A stretch of DNA of 64,000 nt from Gammaproteobacteria bacterium (lineage in GTDB: Bacteria > Pseudomonadota > Gammaproteobacteria > SZUA-229), in assembly GCA_013041745.1 (NCBI GenBank), contig JABDRN010000019.1, positions 62,001 to 126,000 on the forward strand, written 5' to 3'. Positions 8,478 to 18,400 of the stretch are shown one piece after another. Below the pieces are notes generated by a model. It was not told the origin of the DNA. It ran no database searches and saw only the letters and a program-made list of their open reading frames with translations. The number at the start of each line of letters is the position of its first letter. The first letter of the stretch is position 1. The translations under genes and the position numbers were made by a program.

Positions 8478-10973
8478 ATGGATTACAAACCCGGGATGTA
8501 TCTCTACGCGCTGGCTTTTCTGCTCGGCGTTTTAATATTACAGCAGTTCGCTGTTCTGCCAAGTTTAACAACGCTGTATCTACTACTCATGTTTTTAATT
8601 ATTGGCAGCGTTGTTTTCGTCGTGCTGGTAAGGCAGAAGTGGCTTGCTGCAATGTCAGAAAATACATCAATAATACTTTCTATATTAATGATATATATAG
8701 GAATAGTATATTCCTCTTATTATGCGAGCGGTCAACTGTCGCTACGGCTTGATGAACGCTTGAGCGGTCAGAATATACTCGTTCAGGGACTGATTTCCAG
8801 TATCCCGGTTAATGATGACAAGGTCTCACGCTTTGAGTTCGATGTTGACAGCCATCGTCTGCTGGCGAGCGATGCCGACTGGCAGACTGCCGGTTTTCCG
8901 AAGCGGATCCGCCTCAGCTGGTATTCTGCGCAACAGGTCAGTGCCGGGCAGCGCTGGCAACTTGAAGTTCGCTTGAAACCTCCGCATGGTTTTATGAATC
9001 CCGGAGGTTTTGATTATGAAGCCTGGTTATTCCAGCACGGTATCGATGCCACAGGTTATGTGCGTAAATCCGCTCTCAACAGGCTGCAGCTGGATGCAAG
9101 GTTTTCGGTTAACCAGTTCAGGCAGGCCATAGCGACTCATATCGATGACATTGTATCGGCATCCGATGCCGCTGGCGGCAACTCATTCGCACTGGTGAGA
9201 GCGCTGGCCATCGGTGATAAATCGTCCATATCAGTACCGCAGTGGCGCGTGTTAAGCGCCACTGGTACCAGTCATCTGATGGCGATATCAGGGCTGCATA
9301 TCGGACTGGCTTCATTGTTTTTCTATGTACTGATAAGGTGGGGTCTGCCTGTCAGTCTGATGAAGCGATGCCCGGCGCAGCATATGGCACTCGCTGGCGG
9401 CATGCTGACAGCATTCTCCTATGCGTTGATTGCCGGTCTGTCGATACCCACGCAACGTGCTGTTATCATGTTGTCTGTGCTGTGTGCCATGTTGCTGCTA
9501 AGGCGTAATCATCGTCCAGTCGACGCCCTGGGCTTCGCCCTGATCGCTGTTTTAATCGCCGATCCACTGTCTGTCCTTTCTGCAGGTTTCTGGTTTTCAT
9601 TCTCAGCTGTTGCAGTTATTTTTATCAGTCTCGGTCCTGCTGCACCACCTCATGGGCAGGAGGCCTGCGAATACAGCTTTTACAGGCGCGCATCAGTGAT
9701 TCTCAAGCGATGGCTGCGCCTGCAGTTACTGATCAGCCTGTTCCTTATGCCGCTCTCTCTATTCATGTTCCAGCAGGTATCACTGGTCTCACCTGTGGCG
9801 AATCTACTGCTTATACCTTATGTCAGCTTCCTTGTCGTGCCCGTGGTACTGGTTGCGATAATCTTTACTTATCCAGCCCCTTTTATCTCTCAATTGTTGT
9901 TTGAGCTGGCGGCCTCATTGCTTGACCTGATATGGCCATTGCTGGTTTACCTGTCAGAGTTGCCATATAGCCTGTGGCTTAAAGGCGGCATCGGAGTCTT
10001 ACAGTTGCTGGCAGCAACGGCCGCGATGTTGCTCATCTATTATTCGATCAAGTTGTCGGAATACCTGAGTTATTTATCGAAAAGTAATACACATCGACTG
10101 CATCGATCAATAATTCGCGTCACTGGAGGTCTGTTATTAATTCCCCTGTTTATCATCGAGGGTCCATCTATCGGGCCAGGTGAATACCGCCTGACTGTAC
10201 TCGATGTCGGTCAGGGTTCCGCCGCGGTGATACGTACCTTCAACCACGTCGCTGTATTTGACTCCGGGGCAAGGTTTAGCGACAGGCTGGATGCTGGCAG
10301 TACTGTGGTTTTACCATACCTGCGCTCGCAGGGTATCAGCCAGATCGACCGACTGATCATCAGTCATGGTGATGCCGATCATATCGGAGGTGCACAGGCG
10401 ATCCTGAACGCGTTTCCTGACGTGCATTTACTGGGACAGGATATTGGCAATATCCAGGCGCAACATAAACAGGCATGTTCGGCCGGCATGAGCTGGCAAT
10501 GGGACGGAGTCGATTTTGTTTTTCTATCACCGGCGGTGAGTGACGGCATGATAAGGGATGGTGATGCGCGAAATAACCATTCCTGCGTGTTACGAGTGTC
10601 ATCAGAGTCTGGTTCAGTATTATTTACCGGCGATATCGAAAAAGGTACCGAGAGAAGATTACTTGATAGTTACGGAAAAAAATTGTCTTCAGATATCCTT
10701 ATCGTACCTCATCATGGCAGTAATACCTCGTCCAGTATCGCTTTTCTTGATGCGGTGGATCCGGATTTATCCATCATTTCAGTGGGTTATCGGAACAGGT
10801 ATCGACTGCCAAACCGCCGTGTCATCGAACGATATCAAGCGATGGATATGCGTTTTCTGCAGACAGATATGACAGGTGCAATCACCATAAACCTGAAGCG
10901 AAGAACCGCATTCACGATAGAAAAATATCGAGTAAATGCAGCAAAATACTGGCATCATATGAGCGAACGATAA
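8478..10973 (+). CDS. comEC: ComEC/Rec2 DNA-uptake channel protein
   Basis: Inner-membrane channel protein that carries single-stranded DNA into the cytoplasm in competent bacteria. It has an N-terminal DUF4131-type region (to about residue 190), a Competence domain with many membrane helices beginning at about residue 205 (LVRALAIGDKSS and GTSHLMAISGLHIG), and a C-terminal metallo-beta-lactamase-like domain with HGDADHIGG near residue 630. A frame opens at 8424, but AGGAT at 8466-8470 precedes the ATG at 8478, which I prefer (831 residues). No other competence genes are in the window. Confidence 0.93.
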   Translation: MDYKPGMYLYALAFLLGVLILQQFAVLPSLTTLYLLLMFLIIGSVVFVVLVRQKWLAAMSENTSIILSILMIYIGIVYSSYYASGQLSLRLDERLSGQNILVQGLISSIPVNDDKVSRFEFDVDSHRLLASDADWQTAGFPKRIRLSWYSAQQVSAGQRWQLEVRLKPPHGFMNPGGFDYEAWLFQHGIDATGYVRKSALNRLQLDARFSVNQFRQAIATHIDDIVSASDAAGGNSFALVRALAIGDKSSISVPQWRVLSATGTSHLMAISGLHIGLASLFFYVLIRWGLPVSLMKRCPAQHMALAGGMLTAFSYALIAGLSIPTQRAVIMLSVLCAMLLLRRNHRPVDALGFALIAVLIADPLSVLSAGFWFSFSAVAVIFISLGPAAPPHGQEACEYSFYRRASVILKRWLRLQLLISLFLMPLSLFMFQQVSLVSPVANLLLIPYVSFLVVPVVLVAIIFTYPAPFISQLLFELAASLLDLIWPLLVYLSELPYSLWLKGGIGVLQLLAATAAMLLIYYSIKLSEYLSYLSKSNTHRLHRSIIRVTGGLLLIPLFIIEGPSIGPGEYRLTVLDVGQGSAAVIRTFNHVAVFDSGARFSDRLDAGSTVVLPYLRSQGISQIDRLIISHGDADHIGGAQAILNAFPDVHLLGQDIGNIQAQHKQACSAGMSWQWDGVDFVFLSPAVSDGMIRDGDARNNHSCVLRVSSESGSVLFTGDIEKGTERRLLDSYGKKLSSDILIVPHHGSNTSSSIAFLDAVDPDLSIISVGYRNRYRLPNRRVIERYQAMDMRFLQTDMTGAITINLKRRTAFTIEKYRVNAAKYWHHMSER

Positions 10974-10998
10974 CATGCAAACGATACCTGCGGTACTA

Positions 10999-11025
10999 TT
11001 GACAGCGTGATAAATCTAGTAAGAT
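10999..11025 (+). promoter_or_regulatory. Possible promoter upstream of exbB
   Basis: A perfect TTGACA (10999-11004) is followed after 15 nt by TAAGAT (11020-11025). The spacer is short, so this is only a candidate for the start of the exbB-msbA-lpxK transcript. Confidence 0.35.
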
Positions 11026-11131
11026 AGGCTCCAGGGAAATAATAATAACGACAGGCAGAACTATTAGATCTGTATATCGGTTAACCTCTATGTTATGCAA
11101 CAGTTCTGCAGTGATGATCCAAAGGTGACAT

Positions 11132-11794
11132 GTGTTTGAATTAGTTAAATCTGGCGGCTGGTTGATGCTGCCAATAATTTTGTGTTCCATCGTATCCATT
11201 TCTATTATCGCAGAACGATTCTGGAGTCTGCGGCGTGAAAAAGTACTACCTAAACACCTGGTGGCCACTGTCTGGAATGATATAAAACAGGATAACCTGC
11301 AACGTGCCGATATCGAGGCGATCAGTAAAGAATCTGCGCTTGGCCAGATATTAAGTGCAGGCCTGTTAAATCGCAGTGAAAGCCGGGAACGTATCAAGGA
11401 ATGTATAGAAGAAAGAGGACGTGAGGTGGTCCATGATCTAGAGCGTTTTTTGAATACGCTGGGCACTATCGCATCGATCTCGCCCTTGTTGGGTCTGCTC
11501 GGTACGGTGATAGGCATGATCAGTGTATTCACTGCTATCACCCAGCATGGTGTCGGGGATCCGGGGGCATTGGCTGGCGGCATATCCCAGGCCATGATCA
11601 CCACAGCTGCTGGCCTGACTGTGGCGATATTCAGCCTGGTGTTTTACCGCTATTTTCGTCGTAAGGTCGATGGCATCGTCGTCGTCATGGAGCGTGAAGC
11701 AATCAAGATGGTCGATGTGTTGCACAATAATCGTCAGCATCATGTGAAAAGCGAAGACAGGTCGAGTGATGCAGAAACGGGTGACGATAAATGA
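11132..11794 (+). CDS. exbB: MotA/TolQ/ExbB proton channel family protein
   Basis: Inner-membrane subunit of a proton-driven energy transducer, 220 residues, with three membrane helices (about residues 10-28, 115-140 and 155-178). The core motif SPLLGLLGTVIGMISVF near residues 116-132 is typical. The start is GTG, preceded by AAAGGTG. Its stop overlaps the exbD ATG by 4 nt. Position between comEC and msbA-lpxK matches the pseudomonad arrangement. No TonB gene is nearby, so its partner is not shown and TolQ-like work is an alternative. Confidence 0.92.
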   Translation: MFELVKSGGWLMLPIILCSIVSISIIAERFWSLRREKVLPKHLVATVWNDIKQDNLQRADIEAISKESALGQILSAGLLNRSESRERIKECIEERGREVVHDLERFLNTLGTIASISPLLGLLGTVIGMISVFTAITQHGVGDPGALAGGISQAMITTAAGLTVAIFSLVFYRYFRRKVDGIVVVMEREAIKMVDVLHNNRQHHVKSEDRSSDAETGDDK

Positions 11795-12219
11795 ACTTAC
11801 GGCCAGGGCATAAAGAAGAGAGCGTCGAGGTCAACCTGACGCCATTGATCGATGTGGTGTTCTTGCTACTGATCTTTTTTATGGTGACCACTACATTTGA
11901 CAGACATGCCAGGCTAAAGGTTTCTCTGCCGGAGTCATCAGCAAAAACGACTCAGCAGAAAGATCAGCCATTGATCTTGTCGATCGATGCAAAAGGAAAT
12001 TATTTTTTAAATGATCGGCAGATAGTCAACCAGCAGCTCGATACCTTGAAGCAGGCTTTGCAGAAGGTCATCGGAGAGAAAGGTCAGGATTATAAAGATG
12101 TCGCACTGGTGTTGCGGGCTGATGCTAATACACCACATCAATCGGTAGTAAGGGCGATGGATGCAGCCTCTCAACTGGGCATGACTCGTCTATCGATAGC
12201 AACCGTCGAAGGTAACTAG
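11791..12219 (+). CDS. exbD: ExbD/TolR family biopolymer transport protein
   Basis: A 142-residue protein with one N-terminal membrane helix followed by a periplasmic domain, partner of the ExbB-like channel. The helix carries NLTPLIDVVFLLLIFFMV (about residues 15-32), including the conserved aspartate thought to take part in proton flow. The C-terminal VALVLRADANTPHQSVVRAMD block is the usual periplasmic fold. ATGA overlap with exbB indicates coupled translation. The msbA gene starts about 24 nt later. Confidence 0.93.
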   Translation: MNLRPGHKEESVEVNLTPLIDVVFLLLIFFMVTTTFDRHARLKVSLPESSAKTTQQKDQPLILSIDAKGNYFLNDRQIVNQQLDTLKQALQKVIGEKGQDYKDVALVLRADANTPHQSVVRAMDAASQLGMTRLSIATVEGN

Positions 12220-12243
12220 CCAGATGTCGGTCGAGAATCCTTG

Positions 12244-14019
12244 ATGCCTGATAACAAAACTTCAATGAGCGATAAAAAAGATTTTTCGAGTAGCTTTTAC
12301 CTCTATCGTCGATTACTTTCATATGCTCTGGTCTATTGGGGTATCTTCATCATTGCGATCATCGGTATGGTCATCGTTGCCGGCTCATCAGCAGCCTTTC
12401 CGGCTCTGATGCAGCCGATGATGGACAGCGGTTTTGTCGAACGTGATCCTGAGACCATCAAATGGGTGCCGCTGGCGCTGATAGGAATCTTTTTTGTCCG
12501 GGTGATAGGGGCCTTTGCATCAGGTTATGGTATGAGTGTTATCAGCCGTAATGTGATACGTGAGCTCCGTAAAGAGATGTTCTCTCGCCTGGTCGCTTTG
12601 CCTAAGGCATTTTATGACAAGGCGACTACGGGCGAGCTTATCTCAAAATTTGCATATGATGTTGAGCAGGTAGCACAGGCGACGACGAAGGCTATCACGG
12701 TCCTGATTCGTGATGTGCTGACAGTCATCGCTCTCATCGGCTGGATGTTCTATCTCAATACAAAACTGGCATTTGTCTTTATCACGGTAGCACCGGTCGT
12801 TGCTATTTTGATCGTGACTGTAGCCAGACGATTTCGAAAGATCAGTGCCAATATTCAGCTCAGCATGGGAAGTGTCTCCCGTATTATCGAGGAGTCTATC
12901 AAGGGACAGCTGGTAGTGAAGATATTCGGCGGCAGCCGCTATGAGAATGAACAGTTCTCCGTAGTGAATGACAGGAACAGGCGCCAGCACCTGCGTATGC
13001 AGATGACGCAGGCAATCAGTTCTCCCATCGTTCAGTTGCTTATTGCCTGTGCCCTGGCGCTGATCATTTATCTGGCGACACACGATAGTATGCAAGGTGA
13101 TATAAGCGCGGGGACTTTCGTCTCGTTCATCACTGCTATGTCGATGCTGATGCCGCCTGTGCGATCACTGACATCGATCATCAGCGAACTGCAGCGCGGT
13201 ATAGCTGCAGCAGATAGTATCTTTACTTTTATCGATCTCAGGCAGGAAGCCGATGAAGGCACATATGAAGCAGAGCATGTTACCGGCATGATCGAATTTA
13301 ATGATGTCAATTTTATCTACTCGGAAGAGGGTGAGGCGGCATTAAAAGACATTGATCTCACCATAGAAGCTGGTCAAACGGTGGCTTTCGTCGGCCGTTC
13401 TGGCAGCGGAAAAACGACATTATTGAACCTTATCCCAAGATTGTATGATGTTACTGAAGGTGAAGTCAGGCTGGACGGGGTCAACGTACGGCATTATCGC
13501 CTGGATAATCTCCGTAGCCACATCTCCTATGTCGGTCAGGATGTGGTCCTGTTCAATGATACTATCGAACACAATATCGCCTATGGCGATATGAAGACAC
13601 GCAGCCATGAAGAGGTGGTTGCAGCGGCAAAAGCTGCTTATGCTTATGACTTCATCAATGAGTCCAGCAAAGGTTTTCAGACGATGGTTGGTGAGAGAGG
13701 AGTGATGCTTTCGGGTGGTCAGCGTCAGCGAATAGCCATCGCGCGAGCGCTATTGAATGATGCGCCTGTTCTGATACTGGATGAGGCGACTTCGGCACTC
13801 GATACAGAATCTGAGAGGTATATTCAAAATTCCCTGGAAACACTCATGGAAAACCGTACCACCCTGGTCATCGCTCACCGTCTGTCAACAATCGAAAATG
13901 CTGATGTGATCGTAGTCATGGATCAGGGCTGTATCGTAGAAAAAGGTAAGCACCAGGATCTGATCGAACTCGGAGGGCATTATGCTGCCCTGCATCAGAT
14001 GAATTTTGAAGAAACTTAA
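12244..14019 (+). CDS. msbA: Lipid A export ATP-binding/permease protein MsbA
   Basis: Homodimeric ABC exporter that flips lipid A-core across the inner membrane. An N-terminal six-helix domain occupies about residues 20-320, and the ATPase domain follows: Walker A GRSGSGKTT near 384, signature LSGGQRQRIA near 489, and Walker B VLILDEATSALD near 509. A TTG at 12241 also opens the frame; I use the adjoining ATG, and ATG 12265 is a further option. At about 591 residues it matches the family. It is directly followed by lpxK, a conserved pairing. Confidence 0.95.
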   Translation: MPDNKTSMSDKKDFSSSFYLYRRLLSYALVYWGIFIIAIIGMVIVAGSSAAFPALMQPMMDSGFVERDPETIKWVPLALIGIFFVRVIGAFASGYGMSVISRNVIRELRKEMFSRLVALPKAFYDKATTGELISKFAYDVEQVAQATTKAITVLIRDVLTVIALIGWMFYLNTKLAFVFITVAPVVAILIVTVARRFRKISANIQLSMGSVSRIIEESIKGQLVVKIFGGSRYENEQFSVVNDRNRRQHLRMQMTQAISSPIVQLLIACALALIIYLATHDSMQGDISAGTFVSFITAMSMLMPPVRSLTSIISELQRGIAAADSIFTFIDLRQEADEGTYEAEHVTGMIEFNDVNFIYSEEGEAALKDIDLTIEAGQTVAFVGRSGSGKTTLLNLIPRLYDVTEGEVRLDGVNVRHYRLDNLRSHISYVGQDVVLFNDTIEHNIAYGDMKTRSHEEVVAAAKAAYAYDFINESSKGFQTMVGERGVMLSGGQRQRIAIARALLNDAPVLILDEATSALDTESERYIQNSLETLMENRTTLVIAHRLSTIENADVIVVMDQGCIVEKGKHQDLIELGGHYAALHQMNFEET

Positions 14020-14022
14020 GGT

Positions 14023-15018
14023 ATGAAATCTCTGGAACACTACTGGTACCAGGCAAACTATTTCATCTGGCTGCTAATACCGATCTCCTGGTTGTTCTGT
14101 GCAGTGTCAGTTGTTCGCAGAAAACTCTATCAGCTCAATCTGATAAAGAGTTATTCTTCTCAACTGCCTGTCGTAGTGATAGGTAATATCGTCGCAGGTG
14201 GCAGTGGCAAGACACCGCTTCTGATCGCTCTGTGTGAACTCATCAAAGATATGGGGTACAGACCCGGTGTCGTCAGCCGAGGTTATGGTGGTGATTACAG
14301 TGGTTTGAGGCAGGTGACTGACGATGATCCTGCCGAGCTGGTAGGAGATGAGCCACTGATGGTGCAGCAACGGACAAAAGTGCCTGTCGTCGTCAGTGTG
14401 GATCGCGCCGCAGCAGTAACATATCTGCAAAGCAATGATGCCTGTGACATCGTGCTCTCGGATGATGGTCTTCAGCATTATCGTATGCGCAGAGATCTGG
14501 AGATTGCTGTGGTGGATGCAAGGCGACGCTTCGGAAACGGTTACTGTCTGCCCGCCGGCCCACTTCGCGAACCGCTTTCGCGTCTGCAGACGGTCGATCT
14601 TGTCGCGTATAACACGGTGAATTCCGAGGCTGAGGAGGCATGTTCTTATACATTGCAGATTACTCAACTGTATCACCTGGGAACTGGTGAAAGTTCCTCA
14701 TTATCCTCTCTTTCCAGGAAGGCGGTTCACGCCGTGGCCGGTATCGGTGATCCGGGACGTTTTTTTACTGCGCTGCGTAAAAATGAACTCGCTGTCATCG
14801 AGCATGCTTTTTCTGATCATCATCGCTATACGCAGGATGATTTTTCCGGTTGGCATGACGAGTGTATTATAATGACGGAAAAAGATGCCGTTAAATGCCG
14901 TGCTTTATCGCTGCCAGATGCATGGGTTATCAGGGTAGATGCTGAACTTGCCGAAACGCTTGAATCACAGCTAAATTCAAAAATACTGCCATTGCTGAAA
15001 CAGCGAAAAACTCGATGA
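14023..15018 (+). CDS. lpxK: Tetraacyldisaccharide 4'-kinase LpxK
   Basis: Membrane-associated kinase that phosphorylates the 4' position of the lipid A disaccharide precursor to give lipid IVA. It has 331 residues. The P-loop GNIVAGGSGKTP is at residues 54-65, and the DDGLQH motif with the catalytic aspartate/histidine pair is at 147-152. A hydrophobic N-terminal helix (about residues 12-31) anchors it to the membrane. It starts 3 nt after msbA stops, and its own stop overlaps the next ATG (ATGA), so the three genes are translated together. Confidence 0.96.
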   Translation: MKSLEHYWYQANYFIWLLIPISWLFCAVSVVRRKLYQLNLIKSYSSQLPVVVIGNIVAGGSGKTPLLIALCELIKDMGYRPGVVSRGYGGDYSGLRQVTDDDPAELVGDEPLMVQQRTKVPVVVSVDRAAAVTYLQSNDACDIVLSDDGLQHYRMRRDLEIAVVDARRRFGNGYCLPAGPLREPLSRLQTVDLVAYNTVNSEAEEACSYTLQITQLYHLGTGESSSLSSLSRKAVHAVAGIGDPGRFFTALRKNELAVIEHAFSDHHRYTQDDFSGWHDECIIMTEKDAVKCRALSLPDAWVIRVDAELAETLESQLNSKILPLLKQRKTR

Positions 15019-15182
15019 AGAAGAAACTGCTTTCGATACTGGTATGTCCTTCATGTAAAGGACCACTGACGCATAGATCTCGTCACAAGGTATTGATATG
15101 TGAACGAGAAAAACTGGCTTATCCTGTTCGTAAGGGTATTCCTATACTATTGGCCGCTGATGCTGAAAAAATTGACAAATAA
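15015..15182 (+). CDS. Trm112/YcaR-family small protein
   Basis: A 55-residue protein read directly from the sequence, starting inside the lpxK stop codon. It begins MKKKLLSILVCPSCKG with a CxxC pair (Cys11, Cys14), has a third cysteine in LICEREKL (Cys29), and ends with the family phrase AYPVRKGIPILL. This is the YcaR/Trm112 pattern, a small zinc-ribbon-like fold that in other organisms activates methyltransferases. Lying between lpxK and a kdsB-like gene is the conserved gammaproteobacterial position. Its function here is not known. Confidence 0.9.
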   Translation: MKKKLLSILVCPSCKGPLTHRSRHKVLICEREKLAYPVRKGIPILLAADAEKIDK

Positions 15183-15297
15183 CATGGATATAGCACTTAG
15201 TTTAACCTTCAAATGATAGTGAATACGTGCAACTGGGCTACACTAACAGTTACATAATATTACTCATACCGGTTAACCCGGCGCGATGACAACCTAG

Positions 15298-16044
15298 ATG
15301 AACGAAGATTTTAAAATAATTATTCTGGCGACCTTTGACCATAATGATTTTCCACATAAAGCGATGACGGATATCCATGGTAAACCCATGATTCAGCATG
15401 TATATGACAGTGCCAAAGGTTCAGGTGCATCAGAGATCGTCATAGCTACTGATAACACCCGGGTCGGCATGGCAGCGGAAGAATTCGGTGCTACTGTTTG
15501 TATGGTACTGGATGACAGCTTAAACGGTATAAGCCGCCTTGCTGAGGTGGCTGATAAGATGGGCTGGGGCGATGATACTATCGTGGTCAACTTTCCTGGT
15601 GATGCGCCGTTAACACCAAGTTCGATCATTCTACAGGTTGCTGATAATCTCAAACTGCATCCCGATGCTGATTGTGCTACTTTGTATTCGATGGTCGCGG
15701 CCGAGGCCGCCGCGAACGAAACCACGATCAAGCTGATCGTGGATAGCAATGAGTATGTCATGTATCTCAGCCGTATACCGATCCCTCACCAGGTCTCGGA
15801 TACATATACAGTCTCAGAATACCGCTGTTATATAGATATTAATGCATACCGTGCAGGCTTGTTACGTATCTACAGAAACCTTCCCGAGAGTGAACTTGAC
15901 TGGGCAGAGAATATAGATGAACTGAAGTTGCTGTATAATGGCATGAAGATGCACGCGGCAGAGGCTAATAGCCTGATCGGCCAACGTGTGATCACCGTCG
16001 AAGATGTGGAAAAAGTAAAGATCCAGATTGCGCCAAACCGGTAA
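15298..16044 (+). CDS. Divergent KdsB-like cytidylyltransferase
   Basis: A 248-residue member of the 3-deoxy-manno-octulosonate cytidylyltransferase family in the usual kdsB slot after lpxK and the Trm112 gene, though 115 nt downstream. Family landmarks remain: GKPMIQHVYDSA, VIATDNTRVGMAAEEFGA, YLSRIPIPHQ and INAYRAGLL. But the N-terminal CTP-binding signature, normally PARxxSxRxPGK, reads LATFDHNDFPHK, so both arginines, the serine and the glycine are replaced. GDEP has become GDAP and SGTDRLAEV has become NGISRLAEV. It may have altered substrate use or be inactive, with a canonical KdsB elsewhere. The reading frame is intact. Confidence 0.8.
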   Translation: MNEDFKIIILATFDHNDFPHKAMTDIHGKPMIQHVYDSAKGSGASEIVIATDNTRVGMAAEEFGATVCMVLDDSLNGISRLAEVADKMGWGDDTIVVNFPGDAPLTPSSIILQVADNLKLHPDADCATLYSMVAAEAAANETTIKLIVDSNEYVMYLSRIPIPHQVSDTYTVSEYRCYIDINAYRAGLLRIYRNLPESELDWAENIDELKLLYNGMKMHAAEANSLIGQRVITVEDVEKVKIQIAPNR

Positions 16045-16119
16045 GGGCACTACCAGTTGCATTGCGACTGTTGATAACTAAGCGTTTTTACCTTAAATGA
16101 TACGAATTGCAGGGAATTC

Positions 16120-18354
16120 TTGAAACAAACCAATCATTTTTTCGCTACCTGTTCGAAAGGTGTTGAAGACCTGGTCCTCAAAGAACTCGAACAGTTAGAG
16201 ATCACCAGCACCAGGATACATACTGGTGGCGTAGCTTTTGACAGTGATATCCTTTCTGCATACAAAGCCTGCATGTGGTCCCGGGTTGCCAGTCGTATTC
16301 TGCTTCAACTCAAAGAGTTCACCATATCATCGGACGATGATCTATACAGCGAGGTCATCAGTATCGACTGGTCTCAGCACTTTGCCGAATACAACACCCT
16401 GGCGATAGACTGTTTCAGTTCGCATTCGAAGGTATCAAACAGCCATTTCGCTACACTCCGAGTGAAGGATGCGATCGTCGACCAGTTTGTTCAGAATACT
16501 GACGACAGGCCGTCAATCGATAGAGAGCATCCAGATATCAGGATCAACGTTTACCTGAGTGACAAACAGTGCCTGTTATACCTCGACCTGTCGGGTGATG
16601 CCTTGCATAAACGTGGTTATCGACAAAGTGCGGGTAGTGCGCCATTACGGGAGACACTGGCTGCATCGATGCTGTATAGGGCTAAATGGAAAAGCTTCTA
16701 TGAGCAGGGTCTGCCTTTTAATGACCCGATGTGCGGCAGCGGAACCCTGCTGATCGAGGCAGCCTTGATGGCGACGAATACTGCCCCCGGATTACTGCGA
16801 GAACAGGGTGATGCTGAACCTTGGGGGTTCCTGCACTGGAAATTATATGATCGCGATCTCTGGCAGTCAGTAGTACAGGATGCTAAGGATAAACAGAACG
16901 TCGGAATGCTCAAAGTGCCCGTCATCTGTGGCAGTGATAACAGTGAAAGGCTTGTTGCTATAGCGCGAGAAAATATCAGAGCAGCCGGTGTCTCGGATCT
17001 GGTAAAAGTCAGCTTACAGGATGCGACGCAAGATCTGAAACCATGCTCGGAAGGTCATGGACTGCTGGTAACAAACCCGCCTTATGGTAAACGTATCGGA
17101 CAGGTGCAGGTGCTGCGGACCCTGTATCATCGATTCGGCGAACAGCTGAAAGCCGGTTTTGATGGCTGGACGGCCGTCATCATAACCTCGGAGCCAGAGC
17201 TGGCCAGGAGTATAGGTCTGCGCGCGTTCCGTAAGAATACATTGTATAACGGCGCATTAAAATCCGTACTCTATCAGTACCGGGTGAACGCACTATCGAG
17301 ACCTGCGTTTGAGAAACAAGGCGATGGTTTGAGCTCGACAGAGAAGCAGGATGCAGGATCTGATGCGATTGAAGCGAGCAGAAAGTCTGAACATTCCCAG
17401 ATGTTCGTCAATCGCCTGAAGAAAAATTACAGGCATCTGAAAAAATGGGCAAGAAAAAACGGCGTCACATGTTATCGCGTGTATGATGCTGACATCCCCC
17501 AGTATGCCGTAGCGATCGATATATATGAACAATGGGTCTATGTACAGGAGTACAAGGCACCTAAGACAGTCGATAGGAACAAGGCATTTTTGCGCATCAA
17601 TGATGTCATCGATGTGGTCGCAGATGTGCTTGAAACCAGGCAGGAATATGTCGTCTTAAAAGTACGTAAGAAACAGGAAGGCAGCTCGCAGTATGAAAAG
17701 CAGGACCAGAAACACAGGAAGACAGCGGTCCGGGAGAACGGCCTGAAGTTCCTCATCAATGTCTATGATTATATCGACACGGGCCTTTTTCTTGATCATC
17801 GCAACACCAGGCAGCTGATCCGAAAGCTTGCTAAAAAACGAAGCTTCCTCAATCTTTTTGCCTATACCGGAAGTTTCACCGTCTATGCTGCTGCCGGTGG
17901 TGCATCGACGACGACTACTGTGGATATGTCAAATACCTATCTGAACTGGGCGCAGGAAAATTTATCCATCAATGGTTATACCGGTGACAGGCACAAGTTC
18001 GTCAGGGAAGACTGTTTGAAATGGCTGCAGCAGGCCATCGATGAAAACAAAAAGTACCAGCTGATATTCGTTGATCCGCCAACATTCTCAAATTCCAAGA
18101 AGATGGATACCTCGCTGGATATCGTGCGCGACCATGTGGCCCTGTTGAGTGGCTGCCTGGCCTTGTTGACCGATGATGGTCAGCTTATCTTTTCGACAAA
18201 TGCCCGCGGGTTCAAGCTGGATGACAGCCTGCAAGAGGCGTGTTTTGTTAAAGAGATAACGAAGTTAACGACGACAGAGGACTTTAAACGGAAACCGCTA
18301 CATCGTAGCTGGTGCCTGGCTAAACAACAGGCATCTCTGGAAAATTGTCGATGA
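16120..18354 (+). CDS. rlmKL: Bifunctional 23S rRNA methyltransferase RlmKL
   Basis: Methylates two guanines of 23S rRNA: G2445 (N2, RlmL part) and G2069 (N7, RlmK part). The 744 residues start with a THUMP domain (about 1-160), then the RlmL methyltransferase with DPMCGSGTLLIEAA near residue 203 and TNPPYGKR near 319. The C-terminal RlmK methyltransferase has FLNLFAYTGSFTVYAA near 577 and IFVDPPTFSNSKKM near 650. The start is TTG, preceded by AGGGA at 16111-16115; no in-frame ATG nearby would keep the THUMP domain whole. Confidence 0.95.
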   Translation: MKQTNHFFATCSKGVEDLVLKELEQLEITSTRIHTGGVAFDSDILSAYKACMWSRVASRILLQLKEFTISSDDDLYSEVISIDWSQHFAEYNTLAIDCFSSHSKVSNSHFATLRVKDAIVDQFVQNTDDRPSIDREHPDIRINVYLSDKQCLLYLDLSGDALHKRGYRQSAGSAPLRETLAASMLYRAKWKSFYEQGLPFNDPMCGSGTLLIEAALMATNTAPGLLREQGDAEPWGFLHWKLYDRDLWQSVVQDAKDKQNVGMLKVPVICGSDNSERLVAIARENIRAAGVSDLVKVSLQDATQDLKPCSEGHGLLVTNPPYGKRIGQVQVLRTLYHRFGEQLKAGFDGWTAVIITSEPELARSIGLRAFRKNTLYNGALKSVLYQYRVNALSRPAFEKQGDGLSSTEKQDAGSDAIEASRKSEHSQMFVNRLKKNYRHLKKWARKNGVTCYRVYDADIPQYAVAIDIYEQWVYVQEYKAPKTVDRNKAFLRINDVIDVVADVLETRQEYVVLKVRKKQEGSSQYEKQDQKHRKTAVRENGLKFLINVYDYIDTGLFLDHRNTRQLIRKLAKKRSFLNLFAYTGSFTVYAAAGGASTTTTVDMSNTYLNWAQENLSINGYTGDRHKFVREDCLKWLQQAIDENKKYQLIFVDPPTFSNSKKMDTSLDIVRDHVALLSGCLALLTDDGQLIFSTNARGFKLDDSLQEACFVKEITKLTTTEDFKRKPLHRSWCLAKQQASLENCR

Positions 18355-18400
18355 CAGTAATTGTGACCGGACTATCTTGCTTTACGAGAAAATATAATTG

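Noticed and set aside
10996..11604. 202-codon frame antisense to exbB
   Set aside because: Low-complexity composition and full overlap with a clear family gene.
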